Translations under genes and position numbers: made by a program
Origin: Rhodospirillaceae bacterium
GTDB lineage: Bacteria > Pseudomonadota > Alphaproteobacteria > TMED109
DNA length: 64,000 nucleotides
NCBI GenBank assembly: GCA_902614225.1
Contig: CACMKJ010000002.1
Span: forward strand, 1-64,000
Direction: 5' to 3'
Notes under the pieces: generated by a model
The model's input: the letters and a program-made list of their open reading frames with translations, nothing else
What the model was told of the DNA's origin: nothing
Database searches by the model: none
Part shown: positions 40,045 to 50,856 of the stretch, piece after piece
Layout: each line of letters starts with the position of its first letter
How positions within the stretch are numbered: position 1 is the stretch's first letter

Positions 40045-40451
40045 TATACTTCTTCTAGCTCAATTAATGTTCCCATAAATTGTTTAGGATGAAGAAAAAT
40101 TACTGGTTTACCATGTGCCCCTTCTCTAGGTATACCATCACCTAAAATTTTATATCCTGAATTAGTTAGATATTCAACACTTACTTTAATGTTGCTAACT
40201 TCATAACATAAATGGTGCACTCCACCAGATGGGTTTTTAATGAGAAAGTTACTTATAGGTGAATCCTTGCCTAAAGGTTCTAATAATTCAATATTAGTAT
40301 TACTTAATTTAACAAAAACTGTGGTGACACCATGTTTTGGTAATGCTAGTTTTTTACTAACCTCAACACCTAATATATCTTTATATATTTTTATGCCTTC
40401 GTCTAAATTAGAAACAGCTATAGCTATATGATTAAGTCGATTTAACATCAC
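40044..40451 (-). CDS. mce: Methylmalonyl-CoA epimerase
   Basis: LNHIAIAVSNLDEGIKIYKDILG, GGVHHLCYEV, FLHPKQFMGTLIELEE. Confidence 0.9.
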   Translation of the reverse strand: MMLNRLNHIAIAVSNLDEGIKIYKDILGVEVSKKLALPKHGVTTVFVKLSNTNIELLEPLGKDSPISNFLIKNPSGGVHHLCYEVSNIKVSVEYLTNSGYKILGDGIPREGAHGKPVIFLHPKQFMGTLIELEEV

Positions 40452-42121
40452 TCATCAATATAGATTATATCTAAAATTATGGAAGGATTTTTGTGAAAAT
40501 TGTTTTCTATATATTTTTTAATCTTTTTAATTAAATAAGTTTTTACTTGGTTTTCTTTTGAAATATATAAGGGTATATGAGGATGCAATAATTCCTCAAT
40601 AAATTCTGAAAGTTTCTGCAATAGACTATTTTCAATTTGATTAAGAACTGCTAAAAATTTAATTCTAGGTAGTTCAAATAAATCTCCAGTATGTGTTACT
40701 AGAATATTTATGCTAACTACTCCATTATATAACATTTTTTTTCTTTCCTTAAAAAAATTAGAATCAGTGGGTATTAATTCATTACCGTTTAACGCTACTT
40801 TACCACTCTCTATTTCCTTAATAACTTTGCCCTCATTTGAGATGTCTACTAAATGTCCATTCTTAACCTTTAAAACTTTTGATACTCCTTTTTCAACTGC
40901 TATTTTAGCATGTTCGCTTATATGCAAAGCCTCACCATGAACTGGTATTGCTTTTTTAGGTTTTATCCAAGAGTACATTAACTTTAATTCCTCTTGAGCT
41001 GGATGACCAGACACATGTATATCATTATTCTTTGGAGTTATAATATTGACTCCTTTATAAATTAATTTATTCATTAAGTTATTAATACTAACTTCATTAC
41101 CTGGAATTTTTCTAGAAGAAAATATTATTGTATCATTCTTTTTAAGACTTAGATAAGAATGGTTATCGCTTGCTAGCCTATTTAAAGCACCTAGGGGTTC
41201 TCCTTGCGAACCTGTACATATAGCTAAAAATTTATTATCAGGTACATCTCTTAAGTTTTTTTCACTCAGTAAATTTATACTTGAATCAAGGTATCCAACT
41301 TTCTTAGCTGCATCCGTCATCCTCCACATAGATCTCCCGATTAAGCCTACATATCTTCCATATTTTTTTGCTAAATTAATTATAGTTAATATTCTTTCAA
41401 CATTAGAAGCAAACATAGAAATAAAGATTCTTTTTTTAGACTCTTTTATTATTTTAGATAGTTGTCTCTCTAATGAAAACTCTGACCCAGAAAACCCCTG
41501 AACATTGGCATTTGTAGAGTCACAAACTATTGTATCTATTCCTCTATTTCCTATATCAATAAATTTTTCTGAGTCGGTATAACTTCCAATATTAGGCTTG
41601 TCATCTATTTTCCAATCACCAGTATGAAATATCTTCTTATCACCCATAGAAATTAAAACTGAGTTAGGCTCTAATATCGAGTGGCTTATATTAAATAATT
41701 CTAATTTAAATTTACCAATTGAAAACTTTGATTCCTTTTCTACGATATTTAATTTAACATCATTTAAAATTCCTTGATCAATAAGTCTTTGTTTTAATAA
41801 ATAGGCTGAAAATGGAGTTAAATAAATTGGACATTTTAAATATGGCCACAAGTGATGAACTGCTCCTATGTGATCTTCATGAGCATGAGTAATAAGCATT
41901 CCCTTAATTTTAAAATTATATTTTGATATTGCTTCAATGCTAGGCATAAATACATCAGATCCTATGGCTATTGTATCTTTAAAAGTTACACCACAATCAA
42001 CTATCAACCACTCATTTTGATAACAATACATATTAAAATTCATTCCAATTTCACCGGTTCCTCCTAGTGGTAAAAAATAAATTTTATCTTTATCAGTAAT
42101 ATTTTTTATTTGAGAATTCAT
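40448..42121 (-). CDS. rnj: Ribonuclease J
   Basis: FLPLGGTGEIGMNFN, THAHEDHIGAV, beta-CASP features, PVHGEALHI. Confidence 0.94.
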   Translation of the reverse strand: MNSQIKNITDKDKIYFLPLGGTGEIGMNFNMYCYQNEWLIVDCGVTFKDTIAIGSDVFMPSIEAISKYNFKIKGMLITHAHEDHIGAVHHLWPYLKCPIYLTPFSAYLLKQRLIDQGILNDVKLNIVEKESKFSIGKFKLELFNISHSILEPNSVLISMGDKKIFHTGDWKIDDKPNIGSYTDSEKFIDIGNRGIDTIVCDSTNANVQGFSGSEFSLERQLSKIIKESKKRIFISMFASNVERILTIINLAKKYGRYVGLIGRSMWRMTDAAKKVGYLDSSINLLSEKNLRDVPDNKFLAICTGSQGEPLGALNRLASDNHSYLSLKKNDTIIFSSRKIPGNEVSINNLMNKLIYKGVNIITPKNNDIHVSGHPAQEELKLMYSWIKPKKAIPVHGEALHISEHAKIAVEKGVSKVLKVKNGHLVDISNEGKVIKEIESGKVALNGNELIPTDSNFFKERKKMLYNGVVSINILVTHTGDLFELPRIKFLAVLNQIENSLLQKLSEFIEELLHPHIPLYISKENQVKTYLIKKIKKYIENNFHKNPSIILDIIYIDE

Positions 42122-42880
42122 TCAATATTTACCTTCTTCATAAGCAATAAATAAACCTCTTATAGTTAAATCTTTATTAACTATTATATCCTCTGATACC
42201 TCATTAATAAAAAGGTCGGATAAACCACCTGTAGCTAGCACTAACATTTTATAATTGAGTTCACTTTTTATTTTATGCAAAATATTTTTAATTAGTCCAA
42301 TATAGCCCCAATATATACCTGATGACATTGCAGTAACTGTATTCTTACCTATAACTTCTTCCTGTTTAGTAATTGCTATTCTTGGTAACCTTGCTGCAGC
42401 AGAATGCAAAGCATTAATCGATAAGTTTACACCTGGTGCTATTACACCACCTAAATAAATACCTTTTTGCCCAACTACATCAAAAGTAGTAGCTGTTCCA
42501 AAATCAATGATAACTGCAGGTTTTTTATATAATCGCCAAGCACAAAGCGCATTAACAATTCTATCTGTACCAATTTCAGATGGAACCTCTAATTCAGTAG
42601 GAAAGTTTACTTTTATATCTTCAGCAATCACGTAAGGTGTAATTTTAAAAAAATTCTTAAGTGCAACTTTTAACTCTTGAGTAATATCTGGAACTACTGA
42701 ACCTATAATTACATCCTTAAAAGAGAAATTTTGATCTGCTATATATTTTAACCAAAGTATATATTCATCTTTAGTTCTATTTAAAAATGATGAAATTCTC
42801 CACTTTTTTTTAATTTTTTTTCCATCAAAAACCGCTACGACTATATTAGTATTTCCTATATCTACGATTAAGTAATTCAT
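42122..42880 (-). CDS. coaX: Type III pantothenate kinase
   Basis: LIVDIGNTNIVVAVFD, EIGTDRIVNALCA, IIDFGTATTFDVV, GGVIAPGV, ATGGLS. Confidence 0.94.
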   Translation of the reverse strand: MNYLIVDIGNTNIVVAVFDGKKIKKKWRISSFLNRTKDEYILWLKYIADQNFSFKDVIIGSVVPDITQELKVALKNFFKITPYVIAEDIKVNFPTELEVPSEIGTDRIVNALCAWRLYKKPAVIIDFGTATTFDVVGQKGIYLGGVIAPGVNLSINALHSAAARLPRIAITKQEEVIGKNTVTAMSSGIYWGYIGLIKNILHKIKSELNYKMLVLATGGLSDLFINEVSEDIIVNKDLTIRGLFIAYEEGKY

Positions 42881-43623
42881 TATGCTATTGTCTCTAAGTT
42901 AAAAAAGTTACACTCTTTATTATCTATTAACATTCTTATCGAGCCTGTTTCGTTTATTCCTTTATAAATTCCATTTACTTTCTTTTTATTATATTTAAAA
43001 GATATATTTGAATTAATAGGAATGGAGCGTTTCATCCAACAATTAGCAATATATAAGAAATTATTATTTTTGAATACATTCTCCCAATAATCAAAATAAA
43101 AAGTTAATTTATTCAAAAGCTTTTTTCTTGATATTTTATAACTATTTTCATTTTTCAAACAAGTAGTATCGTAATCTAAACCTGAAGGAGCTACCTTTAC
43201 ATTAATACCAATACCAATATACAACTCAGAAATTTTATTTCCTCTACTAGTTGAGTCTATTAAAATTCCTGCAATTTTTTTTTTATTTATTAATAAATCA
43301 TTAGGCCATTTAATGCATAAATTAGTTTTTTTTTTTAAAAAAAATTTTATGGTATCGTAAACAACAATTCCTGTAATGTAATTTAATATCAAGGGATTAG
43401 ACATATTTAAAGTATTTAATTTAATGGATAAAAATAGGTTCCCTAAATTTGATACCCATGTATTATCATTTCTTCCTCTTCCATTGGTTTGATTATAGGC
43501 CATTAATAAAGTATTATTATTATTATTATAGCATTCCTTTTTAATTTCATCCATTGTGCTGCTAACTTTTTTTAATATAAAAAGTTGCCATTTCTTTTGT
43601 TCTAAACTGTTATTAACGCGCAT
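42880..43623 (-). CDS. birA: Biotin-acetyl-CoA-carboxylase ligase
   Basis: STMDEIK, NGRGRNDNTWVS.LGNLFLS, IKWPNDLLINKKKIAGILID, YIGIGINV. Confidence 0.92.
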   Translation of the reverse strand: MRVNNSLEQKKWQLFILKKVSSTMDEIKKECYNNNNNTLLMAYNQTNGRGRNDNTWVSNLGNLFLSIKLNTLNMSNPLILNYITGIVVYDTIKFFLKKKTNLCIKWPNDLLINKKKIAGILIDSTSRGNKISELYIGIGINVKVAPSGLDYDTTCLKNENSYKISRKKLLNKLTFYFDYWENVFKNNNFLYIANCWMKRSIPINSNISFKYNKKKVNGIYKGINETGSIRMLIDNKECNFFNLETIA

Positions 43624-45050
43624 TACTGAAAATAAATAAAATTTATAAAGGAAATTAAAGTATTTGCGTAAATTACAAAAAATAACATTAAAAAAGCCAT
43701 TAATATTATTACAAAGAATTGTTTTTGATCTAAAATATAATTTAACTCTTCACCAATTTCATCCAAATACATAGTTTTTATTATTTTCAAATAATAATAC
43801 GCAGAAATAACACTAAATATGACTCCTGCAATAGCTAAATAAAGGTTACCAGCTTCTATTGCCGCAGTGAATATAAAAAGCTTACCAAAAAAACCTCCAA
43901 ATGGAGGTATCCCAGCTAAAGATAACAATAGTATAGCAACAGATAAAGCTAGCAATGGTTTTGATCGTGACAGACCAGAAATATCTGAGATCGTGACTAA
44001 TTGTCTATCTTCTCGTCTTAGTATCATGATAAAAGAAAACATTCCTAGAGTTGCTAAAGTATAGATAAATATATATAAAAATGATGCCTTAATTGACTCA
44101 TCATTAACACTTGCTAACCCTATCATTACGTAACCTATATTAGATATAGTACTAAAAGCAAATAATCTTTTTAAATTATCTTGTTTTAGCGCACTAATGG
44201 AACCTATTGCCATAGATAGAATTGATATGATTATTATTATTGGAACCCAGGTAAAAGTTTGATTATGAAATGGAAAAAGTAATAAATTAACTAACACTAC
44301 AAGAGCTGCTAATTTAGGCAATGTAATCAGCACAGTAGTTACAGAGGTTGGTGATCCTTCATATACATCTGGTGTCCACATATGGAATGGCGCTGCAGAC
44401 AATTTAAAAGCAACTCCTGAAATTATTAATACTAAACCTAAAGATAATATTAAATTATCATAGGACTGGTCTGAAAACTGTTTTATAATTTCATAGTTTG
44501 TAGACCCTACAACAGAATACACCATAGAGCATCCATATAATATTACTGCTGATGCAATAGATCCAAGTATAAAATATTTTAATGCTGCCTCGGATCCCTT
44601 TACAGAACCTCTCCTTAAAGCAACCAAAACATATAATGATAATGATTGTAATTCAATAGATATATATAAAACAATTAAATCATTAGCAGAAATCATAACT
44701 AACATTCCTAATAATGAAAATAACAATAAAATTGGGTATTCAAAAAAATAAATTTGATTTCTTTTCAGATAATTAGGGGAAATATAAATTACTAAAAAAG
44801 CCAATATTAATATAAAAAGTTTTATATACTTTGTTAATAAATTATTAACAAATGTACTATTAGCTATGTTAGACTTATCCGGAACAAACAATAAACTTAT
44901 CGATGCTAAAAATATCGTTAAAAGAGTAAGAATATTTAAATTAGAAAGGTTTTTATTTTTTATAAAGGCACCATACATAAGTAGTATCATACCACTAATA
45001 AATATTACTAATTCAGGTAATATTGAGTTAAGATTTGAAAAATATATCAT
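43623..45050 (-). CDS. nuoN: NADH-quinone oxidoreductase subunit N
   Basis: Antiporter-like Nuo subunit; last gene of the nuoA-N order; KLSAAPFHMWTPDVYEGSPT. Confidence 0.95.
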   Translation of the reverse strand: MIYFSNLNSILPELVIFISGMILLMYGAFIKNKNLSNLNILTLLTIFLASISLLFVPDKSNIANSTFVNNLLTKYIKLFILILAFLVIYISPNYLKRNQIYFFEYPILLLFSLLGMLVMISANDLIVLYISIELQSLSLYVLVALRRGSVKGSEAALKYFILGSIASAVILYGCSMVYSVVGSTNYEIIKQFSDQSYDNLILSLGLVLIISGVAFKLSAAPFHMWTPDVYEGSPTSVTTVLITLPKLAALVVLVNLLLFPFHNQTFTWVPIIIIISILSMAIGSISALKQDNLKRLFAFSTISNIGYVMIGLASVNDESIKASFLYIFIYTLATLGMFSFIMILRREDRQLVTISDISGLSRSKPLLALSVAILLLSLAGIPPFGGFFGKLFIFTAAIEAGNLYLAIAGVIFSVISAYYYLKIIKTMYLDEIGEELNYILDQKQFFVIILMAFLMLFFVIYANTLISFINFIYFQ

Positions 45051-45053
45051 TTG

Positions 45054-46520
45054 TTAGAAGTTTGCTATCAGTTTAAATGTATAACCATCAATAAAATTAA
45101 GTAATAAATTAGGAAAAATTCCAAGTAGTAATGTAGTAATTGCAAAAAATAAAAGCAGTAGTCTCTCAGACAAAATTAAATCTTTCAATACCAGCACTTT
45201 ATCTTTGTCTACAGTAAAGATAATCTCTCTTACCAATCTAAGCATATAAATCGCACCTAAAATTAGTCCTGTTGCAACCAAAAGACCAAACAGTGAATTA
45301 TATTTATACACGCCCAATACACTTAATAGTTCTCCTATAAAACCTGATGTTCCTGGTAAACCTATAGAAGATAAAACTATTACAATAAATAAAAAAGAAA
45401 AAGTTGGCATACTTTTAACTAAAAAGCTGTAGGTTTTAATTTCTCTAGATTTAGTCTGTTCATATAAAAAACCGATACTTAAAAACAATGCTGATGAAAC
45501 TATTCCATGACTAACCATTTGAAAAATGGCACCTTTAATTCCTTCTTCCGTTAATGAAAATATACCAGCTGTAACATAACCCATATGAGCAACTGAAGAA
45601 TAAGCAATCATTTTTTTAATATCATCTTGTGCAATTGCAACAAATGATGTGTATATTATAGAAATAATAGAAACTATAATCATAAAATCAGCAAAATAAA
45701 ATGTGGCATCAGGTAATATTGGTAGAGATAATCTTAAAAAAGCATAACCTCCTACTTTAAGTAATATACCTGCTAAAATAATTGAACCTACTGTTGGGGC
45801 TTCAACGTGAGCGTCTGGCAACCAAGTATGAAATGGCCACATAGGCACCTTAATAGCAAAAGATAGGAACATACCTACCCATAACCATTTTTGCAAATAA
45901 GTATTAAAATAATAATTATCTAATTCTACAATAGACGTAGTATTAGCAATAATAGCCATCACTATAATTGAAATTAAAAAAAATACTGAACCTGCCAAAG
46001 TATACAAAAAGAATTTGTAGGATGCAAAAATCCTTCTATTTCCTCCCCATATTCCTATAATTAAAAACATAGGTATTAATAAGCTTTCAAAGAAAATATA
46101 AAATAATACTATATCTAAGCAAGAGAAAACTCCCATTACGAGAGCTTCTAAAGCTAAAAAACATACCATAAACTCTTTTGATCTAAACCTAATAGAAAAC
46201 TTAGTATAATATATGCAAATTGGAAAAAGTAATGACGTAAGAAGAATAAAAACTAGTGATAAGGTATCAACTCCTAAAAAATAGCTGATACCAAACTTAG
46301 ATAATAATATTTTTTTTTCTATATTTTGAAAATTACTATTACTTAAGTCAAACTGATAGCACAGAAGTGTAACCAAGCCTAATTCTACAATGCTTATCCA
46401 TAAAGCTAAATCTCTTACATTTTTTGAAACATCTTTCTCTGATCCTTTTATAAGCATTGAGATTAAAGCACCAAATAGTGGCAAAATAATTATAGCTGAC
46501 AAAATTGGAAAAGAATTCAA
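45054..46520 (-). CDS. nuoM: NADH-quinone oxidoreductase subunit M
   Basis: GVDTLSLVFILLT, VPMWPFHTWLPDAHVEAPTVGS. Confidence 0.96.
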   Translation of the reverse strand: MNSFPILSAIIILPLFGALISMLIKGSEKDVSKNVRDLALWISIVELGLVTLLCYQFDLSNSNFQNIEKKILLSKFGISYFLGVDTLSLVFILLTSLLFPICIYYTKFSIRFRSKEFMVCFLALEALVMGVFSCLDIVLFYIFFESLLIPMFLIIGIWGGNRRIFASYKFFLYTLAGSVFFLISIIVMAIIANTTSIVELDNYYFNTYLQKWLWVGMFLSFAIKVPMWPFHTWLPDAHVEAPTVGSIILAGILLKVGGYAFLRLSLPILPDATFYFADFMIIVSIISIIYTSFVAIAQDDIKKMIAYSSVAHMGYVTAGIFSLTEEGIKGAIFQMVSHGIVSSALFLSIGFLYEQTKSREIKTYSFLVKSMPTFSFLFIVIVLSSIGLPGTSGFIGELLSVLGVYKYNSLFGLLVATGLILGAIYMLRLVREIIFTVDKDKVLVLKDLILSERLLLLFFAITTLLLGIFPNLLLNFIDGYTFKLIANF

Positions 46521-46529
46521 AACTTGATC

Positions 46530-48443
46530 TCAATTAAAAAATATTAAACTTACAAACACAACGATACCAGTAAACATTACAATAGCATAACTGAAAACTT
46601 TACCATTTTGTATTTTTCTACAATAAGCAGCAGCTTTCCATATGTTTTGCGAAACACCTATTGGACCCTTTAAATCAATTAAATTAATGTCTATGCGAGT
46701 CCAAAGAAATGTACTTAATTGCAATAATTTATTTACAAACAAAAATCCATAAATTTCATCAAAATACCATTTTTTTTGTAAAAACTTAACTAGGCCTTTA
46801 ATTTTATAATTTAGTAAATATGATAAGCTATCAACATATTTATATGCTACTAACACTACAATAACAGCTAAAACGACTAAAAAAATAGGAAAAAGCTTAT
46901 AAATTTTTTCTATATGATGAGCCTCTTCAACATAATTAACTTCAGTTAAGGTAAAAATACTATTGAACCAGAAAGCATTATTTTCAACAATATCATAAAA
47001 TAAATATCCTCCCGCTATAGCTCCTATCGACAAAATAAATAATGGAAATAGCATAGTAAAACCAGGCTCTTTAATTTTATTAAAAATATCAGTTTTAATA
47101 TTCGTTTTATTTAAAAAGGTTAAATAAATTAATCTAGTTGAATAAACTGAGGTTAAGAATGCGCCTAAGCATCCTAACACATATATATTAGTACCATTAA
47201 AAGAATGAATTGATAAAGCATATTCTAGTATTAGATCTTTTGAAAAATAGCCTGCAAAAGGAGGTATCCCCATCAATGCAATAGAACCTATAATAATAAA
47301 AGCAAAGGTAACTGGTAATTTTTTATATAACCCTCCCATTTTATTACAATCCTGTTCATGATGTAAGCAATGAATAACACAGCCTGCCCCTAAAAAAAGT
47401 AATGCCTTAAAAAAAGCATGAGTAACTAAATGAAACATAGCTAAACTATAAGCAGATATTCCGCATGCAAAGAACATATATCCTAATTGACTACAAGTAG
47501 AATAGGCAATTACCTTTTTAATATCATTTTGTAAAAGTGCCACAGAAGCAGCAAACAATGATGTAATCAGCCCTACATATGTTATAACATTTAAAGTGAA
47601 TTGAGAATATTCAAAAATTGGTGAACACCTTACAACTAAAAATACACCAGCTGTAACCATAGTAGCTGCATGAATTAAAGCTGATACAGGAGTTGGTCCC
47701 TCCATTGCATCAGGAAGCCATACATGCAGACCAATCTGAGCGGACTTTCCAACAGCGGCCATAAATAGGAACATACAAATACAAGTAATCAAATTAAATT
47801 CAAAACCTAAAAAGAGTAAATTTTTCTTTTCTATAGTACTTGTATTAGAGAAAACCTCCTGAAAGTTTAAACTATTAAAGTACTTATAAATAAGAGCAAT
47901 AGCTATTAAATATCCAAAATCACCTACTCTATTGACTAAAAATGCTTTAATAGCAGCATTGTTAGCAGAAGGCTTATGAAAATAATAGCCTACTAATAAG
48001 TAGGAGCATAATCCTACACCTTCCCAACCTAAAAATAATTGAATAAAATTATCAGCAGAAACTAATACTAACATTGCAAACGTAAAAAGTGATAAATAAC
48101 AGAAGAACCTTGCTCTAAATTTATCTTCGTGCATATACCCTATAGAAAACATATGAACCACTGATGATACAATAGTAACTACACAAAACATAATTGCAGT
48201 TAATGGGTCCAGAAATATTGAAAAATATAGATTAATTTGTGCAAAGTTAATCCAATTATAGACAATAAAATTACCTTTAAAGGTTTCAATATTTATATAA
48301 ATATATATAGAAGCTAATGCTGCTAAAAATAGAAAAATCGTTGATATGTATTCAGCTTTTTTATTTTGGGAACCAATTATACATATGGCTGAAATTAATG
48401 AACCAAGTAAAGGTAATATTAATACTAATAACGGTAAATTCAT
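46530..48443 (-). CDS. nuoL: NADH-quinone oxidoreductase subunit L
   Basis: GWEGVGLCSYLLVGYY, LHVWLPDAMEGPTPVSALIHAATMVTAGVFL. Confidence 0.96.
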   Translation of the reverse strand: MNLPLLVLILPLLGSLISAICIIGSQNKKAEYISTIFLFLAALASIYIYINIETFKGNFIVYNWINFAQINLYFSIFLDPLTAIMFCVVTIVSSVVHMFSIGYMHEDKFRARFFCYLSLFTFAMLVLVSADNFIQLFLGWEGVGLCSYLLVGYYFHKPSANNAAIKAFLVNRVGDFGYLIAIALIYKYFNSLNFQEVFSNTSTIEKKNLLFLGFEFNLITCICMFLFMAAVGKSAQIGLHVWLPDAMEGPTPVSALIHAATMVTAGVFLVVRCSPIFEYSQFTLNVITYVGLITSLFAASVALLQNDIKKVIAYSTCSQLGYMFFACGISAYSLAMFHLVTHAFFKALLFLGAGCVIHCLHHEQDCNKMGGLYKKLPVTFAFIIIGSIALMGIPPFAGYFSKDLILEYALSIHSFNGTNIYVLGCLGAFLTSVYSTRLIYLTFLNKTNIKTDIFNKIKEPGFTMLFPLFILSIGAIAGGYLFYDIVENNAFWFNSIFTLTEVNYVEEAHHIEKIYKLFPIFLVVLAVIVVLVAYKYVDSLSYLLNYKIKGLVKFLQKKWYFDEIYGFLFVNKLLQLSTFLWTRIDINLIDLKGPIGVSQNIWKAAAYCRKIQNGKVFSYAIVMFTGIVVFVSLIFFN

Positions 48444-48444
48444 C

Positions 48445-48768
48445 TTATCCTTTTAATTGTTGAGTATCTTCTACTTTTATTGAACCCTTATTTCTAAAGA
48501 AAACTACTAAAATAGCCAGTCCTATGGCAGCTTCTGCAGCAGCTACTGTGAGCACAAACATTGTAAAAATTTGACCAGTAATATTTTGATGAAATGCAGA
48601 AAAGGCTACTAAATTAATATTAACTGACAATAATAAAAGCTCTATCGACATTAAAATAATTATTATGCTTCTTCTATTAAGAAAAATACCTAGCATTCCT
48701 ATCGAGAACAGTAAAGCTGATAATAAAGTAAAATAAGTAGGATTAATTGGCATTGTCATTTTTAACAT
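48445..48768 (-). CDS. nuoK: NADH-quinone oxidoreductase subunit K
   Basis: [35 protein letters not shown]. Confidence 0.96.
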   Translation of the reverse strand: MLKMTMPINPTYFTLLSALLFSIGMLGIFLNRRSIIIILMSIELLLLSVNINLVAFSAFHQNITGQIFTMFVLTVAAAEAAIGLAILVVFFRNKGSIKVEDTQQLKG

Positions 48769-49336
48769 TTATTAATTCAATAGAGTCTTTCTTTTTTCTA
48801 CTAACCTGTTTAGAAATATCCTGCCTCAAGACTCCTTCTCTTCTTCTAAGTGTAAGCACAATAGCTCCAATCATAGCAACCAATAAAATGCACCCAGATA
48901 ATTGGAATACAAAAAAGTATTCTGTATACATTACACTACCTATTAAGTGAGTATTTGTTAAATTTTTATTGTTAATTACTTCTATATTTTTATTTCTGAT
49001 TAAATCTAAATTGCTAAATGAAAAAAAGAGTTCTACCATTAGAACTAATCCTACGAACAACCCTGAATAAAAATATTTTTTTACCTGATTTTTTATTTCT
49101 TCTAAACTTATATTAAGCATCATAACTACAAAGAGAAACAAAACTGCCACTGCTCCTACATAAACTATCAAGAGTATCATTGCTAAAAATTCAGCACCTG
49201 CGAGCACAAAAAGGCCAGCCGAGTTCACAAACGCGAGAATTAAAAATAGTACTGAATGAACTGGATTTCTAGAGCTTATTACTGCAATTGCTGAAAGTAC
49301 TGTAATAGAAGCAAATAAGAAAAAAAATAAATTCAT
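48743..49336 (-). CDS. nuoJ: NADH-quinone oxidoreductase subunit J
   Basis: [53 protein letters not shown]. Confidence 0.96.
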   Translation of the reverse strand: MNLFFFLFASITVLSAIAVISSRNPVHSVLFLILAFVNSAGLFVLAGAEFLAMILLIVYVGAVAVLFLFVVMMLNISLEEIKNQVKKYFYSGLFVGLVLMVELFFSFSNLDLIRNKNIEVINNKNLTNTHLIGSVMYTEYFFVFQLSGCILLVAMIGAIVLTLRRREGVLRQDISKQVSRKKKDSIELINVKNDNAN

Positions 49337-49346
49337 TATAAACTAG

Positions 49347-49835
49347 TTACCTGTATGGAGCATCTGAATTAATATTTTTTTGAAGTGCAAGTTCCCATCT
49401 ATCCCCGTTATCTAAAAGTTTTTCCTTATTATAAATCAGTTCTTCATGAGTTTCAGTAGCAAACTCATAGTTAGGACCCTGAACTATGGCATCTACAGGG
49501 CAAGCCTCTTGACAAAGACCACAATAAATGCATTTAGTCATATCAATGTCATATTTAGTAGTTCTTCTACTCCCGTCTTCCCTCTCTTCTGCCTCAATAG
49601 TAATAGCTAAAGCAGGACATGCTGCTTCACATAGCTTGCAAGCTATACACCTTTCTTCACCATTGGGATACCTTCTAAGAGCGTGCTCCCCTCTAAACCT
49701 TGGACTTAATGGTGCTTTTTCATAAGGATAGTTTATAGTTACTGAGGGCTTAAATATTCTTCTAAAAGTTAAAAAAAGCCCTTTGTATATATCTAATAAA
49801 AAAAAATATTTTATTCTATTTAAAATCCATTTCAT
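49347..49835 (-). CDS. nuoI: NADH-quinone oxidoreductase subunit I
   Basis: Two 4Fe-4S motifs [12 protein letters not shown] and [12 protein letters not shown]; start trimmed to [11 protein letters not shown]. Confidence 0.95.
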   Translation of the reverse strand: MKWILNRIKYFFLLDIYKGLFLTFRRIFKPSVTINYPYEKAPLSPRFRGEHALRRYPNGEERCIACKLCEAACPALAITIEAEEREDGSRRTTKYDIDMTKCIYCGLCQEACPVDAIVQGPNYEFATETHEELIYNKEKLLDNGDRWELALQKNINSDAPYR

Positions 49836-49839
49836 TGTT

Positions 49840-50856
49840 TTAACCATAAGGATTAGGTAATAAATCAAAAAATACTAAAACTGAAGCCGTCACAAAAACC
49901 CAAAATAAAGATAAAGGTAAAAATATTTTCCAGCCCAATCTCATTAGCTGGTCATATCTAAACCTTGGTAATGTTGCTCTTACCCATAAAAATACAAACA
50001 ATAATAAACCAACTTTTATGAAAAACCATAGAAAACCAGGCACTATTTTAAATATGTAGTAATCAAGAGGAGGCAACCAACCACCTAAAAATAAAATAGT
50101 TCCTAAGGAACTCATTAATATCATTGCAGAATATTCACCTAAAAAAAACATAGCAAATAACATGGATGAATACTCTGTGAAATACCCAGCAACGAGAGCT
50201 GATTCATCTTCAGGTAAATCAAAAGGTGCTCTGTTTGTTTCTGCTAAAGCAGATATTATAAAAACTATAAACATCGGAAATAATGGGATAAAAAACCAGC
50301 AGCTTTTTTGAGCCATTACTATATCTGTTAAATTTAATGAACCTACACATAAAAGTACACAAACTATTACAAAACCTATTGATACTTCATAAGAAACCAT
50401 CTGGGCTGTTGACCTTAATGCACCTAAAAAGGCATATTTTGAATTACTTGCCCAACCTGCCATAATTACACCATATATTGACAGTGAAGAAATGGCAAAA
50501 ATATATAAGATTCCTACATTTATGTCTGCTAGAACCAAGTTCTCTGATATTGGAATAACACTCCATGCTACTAAAGATAAAGCGAAAGAAACCATAGGAG
50601 CTAAAATAAATATAACTTTATTCGCACTTGCTGGAATTATAGTTTCCTTTGAAAATAATTTAACTCCGTCTGCAAAAGGTTGAAGTAATCCAAACATTCC
50701 TACTACATTAGGTCCTTTTCTGTATTGTACTGCAGCAATAACTTTTCTTTCTAAATAAGTTAAGAAAGCTACACAAATTAATAAAGGACCCACTATAAGT
50801 AATACATAAGAACTAATAGTAAGTATTTCTATAAGTTGTATAAAAAAATTATCCAT
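49840..50856 (-). CDS. nuoH: NADH-quinone oxidoreductase subunit H
   Basis: [64 protein letters not shown]. Confidence 0.97.
   Translation of the reverse strand: MDNFFIQLIEILTISSYVLLIVGPLLICVAFLTYLERKVIAAVQYRKGPNVVGMFGLLQPFADGVKLFSKETIIPASANKVIFILAPMVSFALSLVAWSVIPISENLVLADINVGILYIFAISSLSIYGVIMAGWASNSKYAFLGALRSTAQMVSYEVSIGFVIVCVLLCVGSLNLTDIVMAQKSCWFFIPLFPMFIVFIISALAETNRAPFDLPEDESALVAGYFTEYSSMLFAMFFLGEYSAMILMSSLGTILFLGGWLPPLDYYIFKIVPGFLWFFIKVGLLLFVFLWVRATLPRFRYDQLMRLGWKIFLPLSLFWVFVTASVLVFFDLLPNPYG

Noticed and set aside
46348-46533. Minus-strand 61-aa ORF overlapping nuoM
   Set aside because: Alternative frame within the 5' end of nuoM, no independent support.
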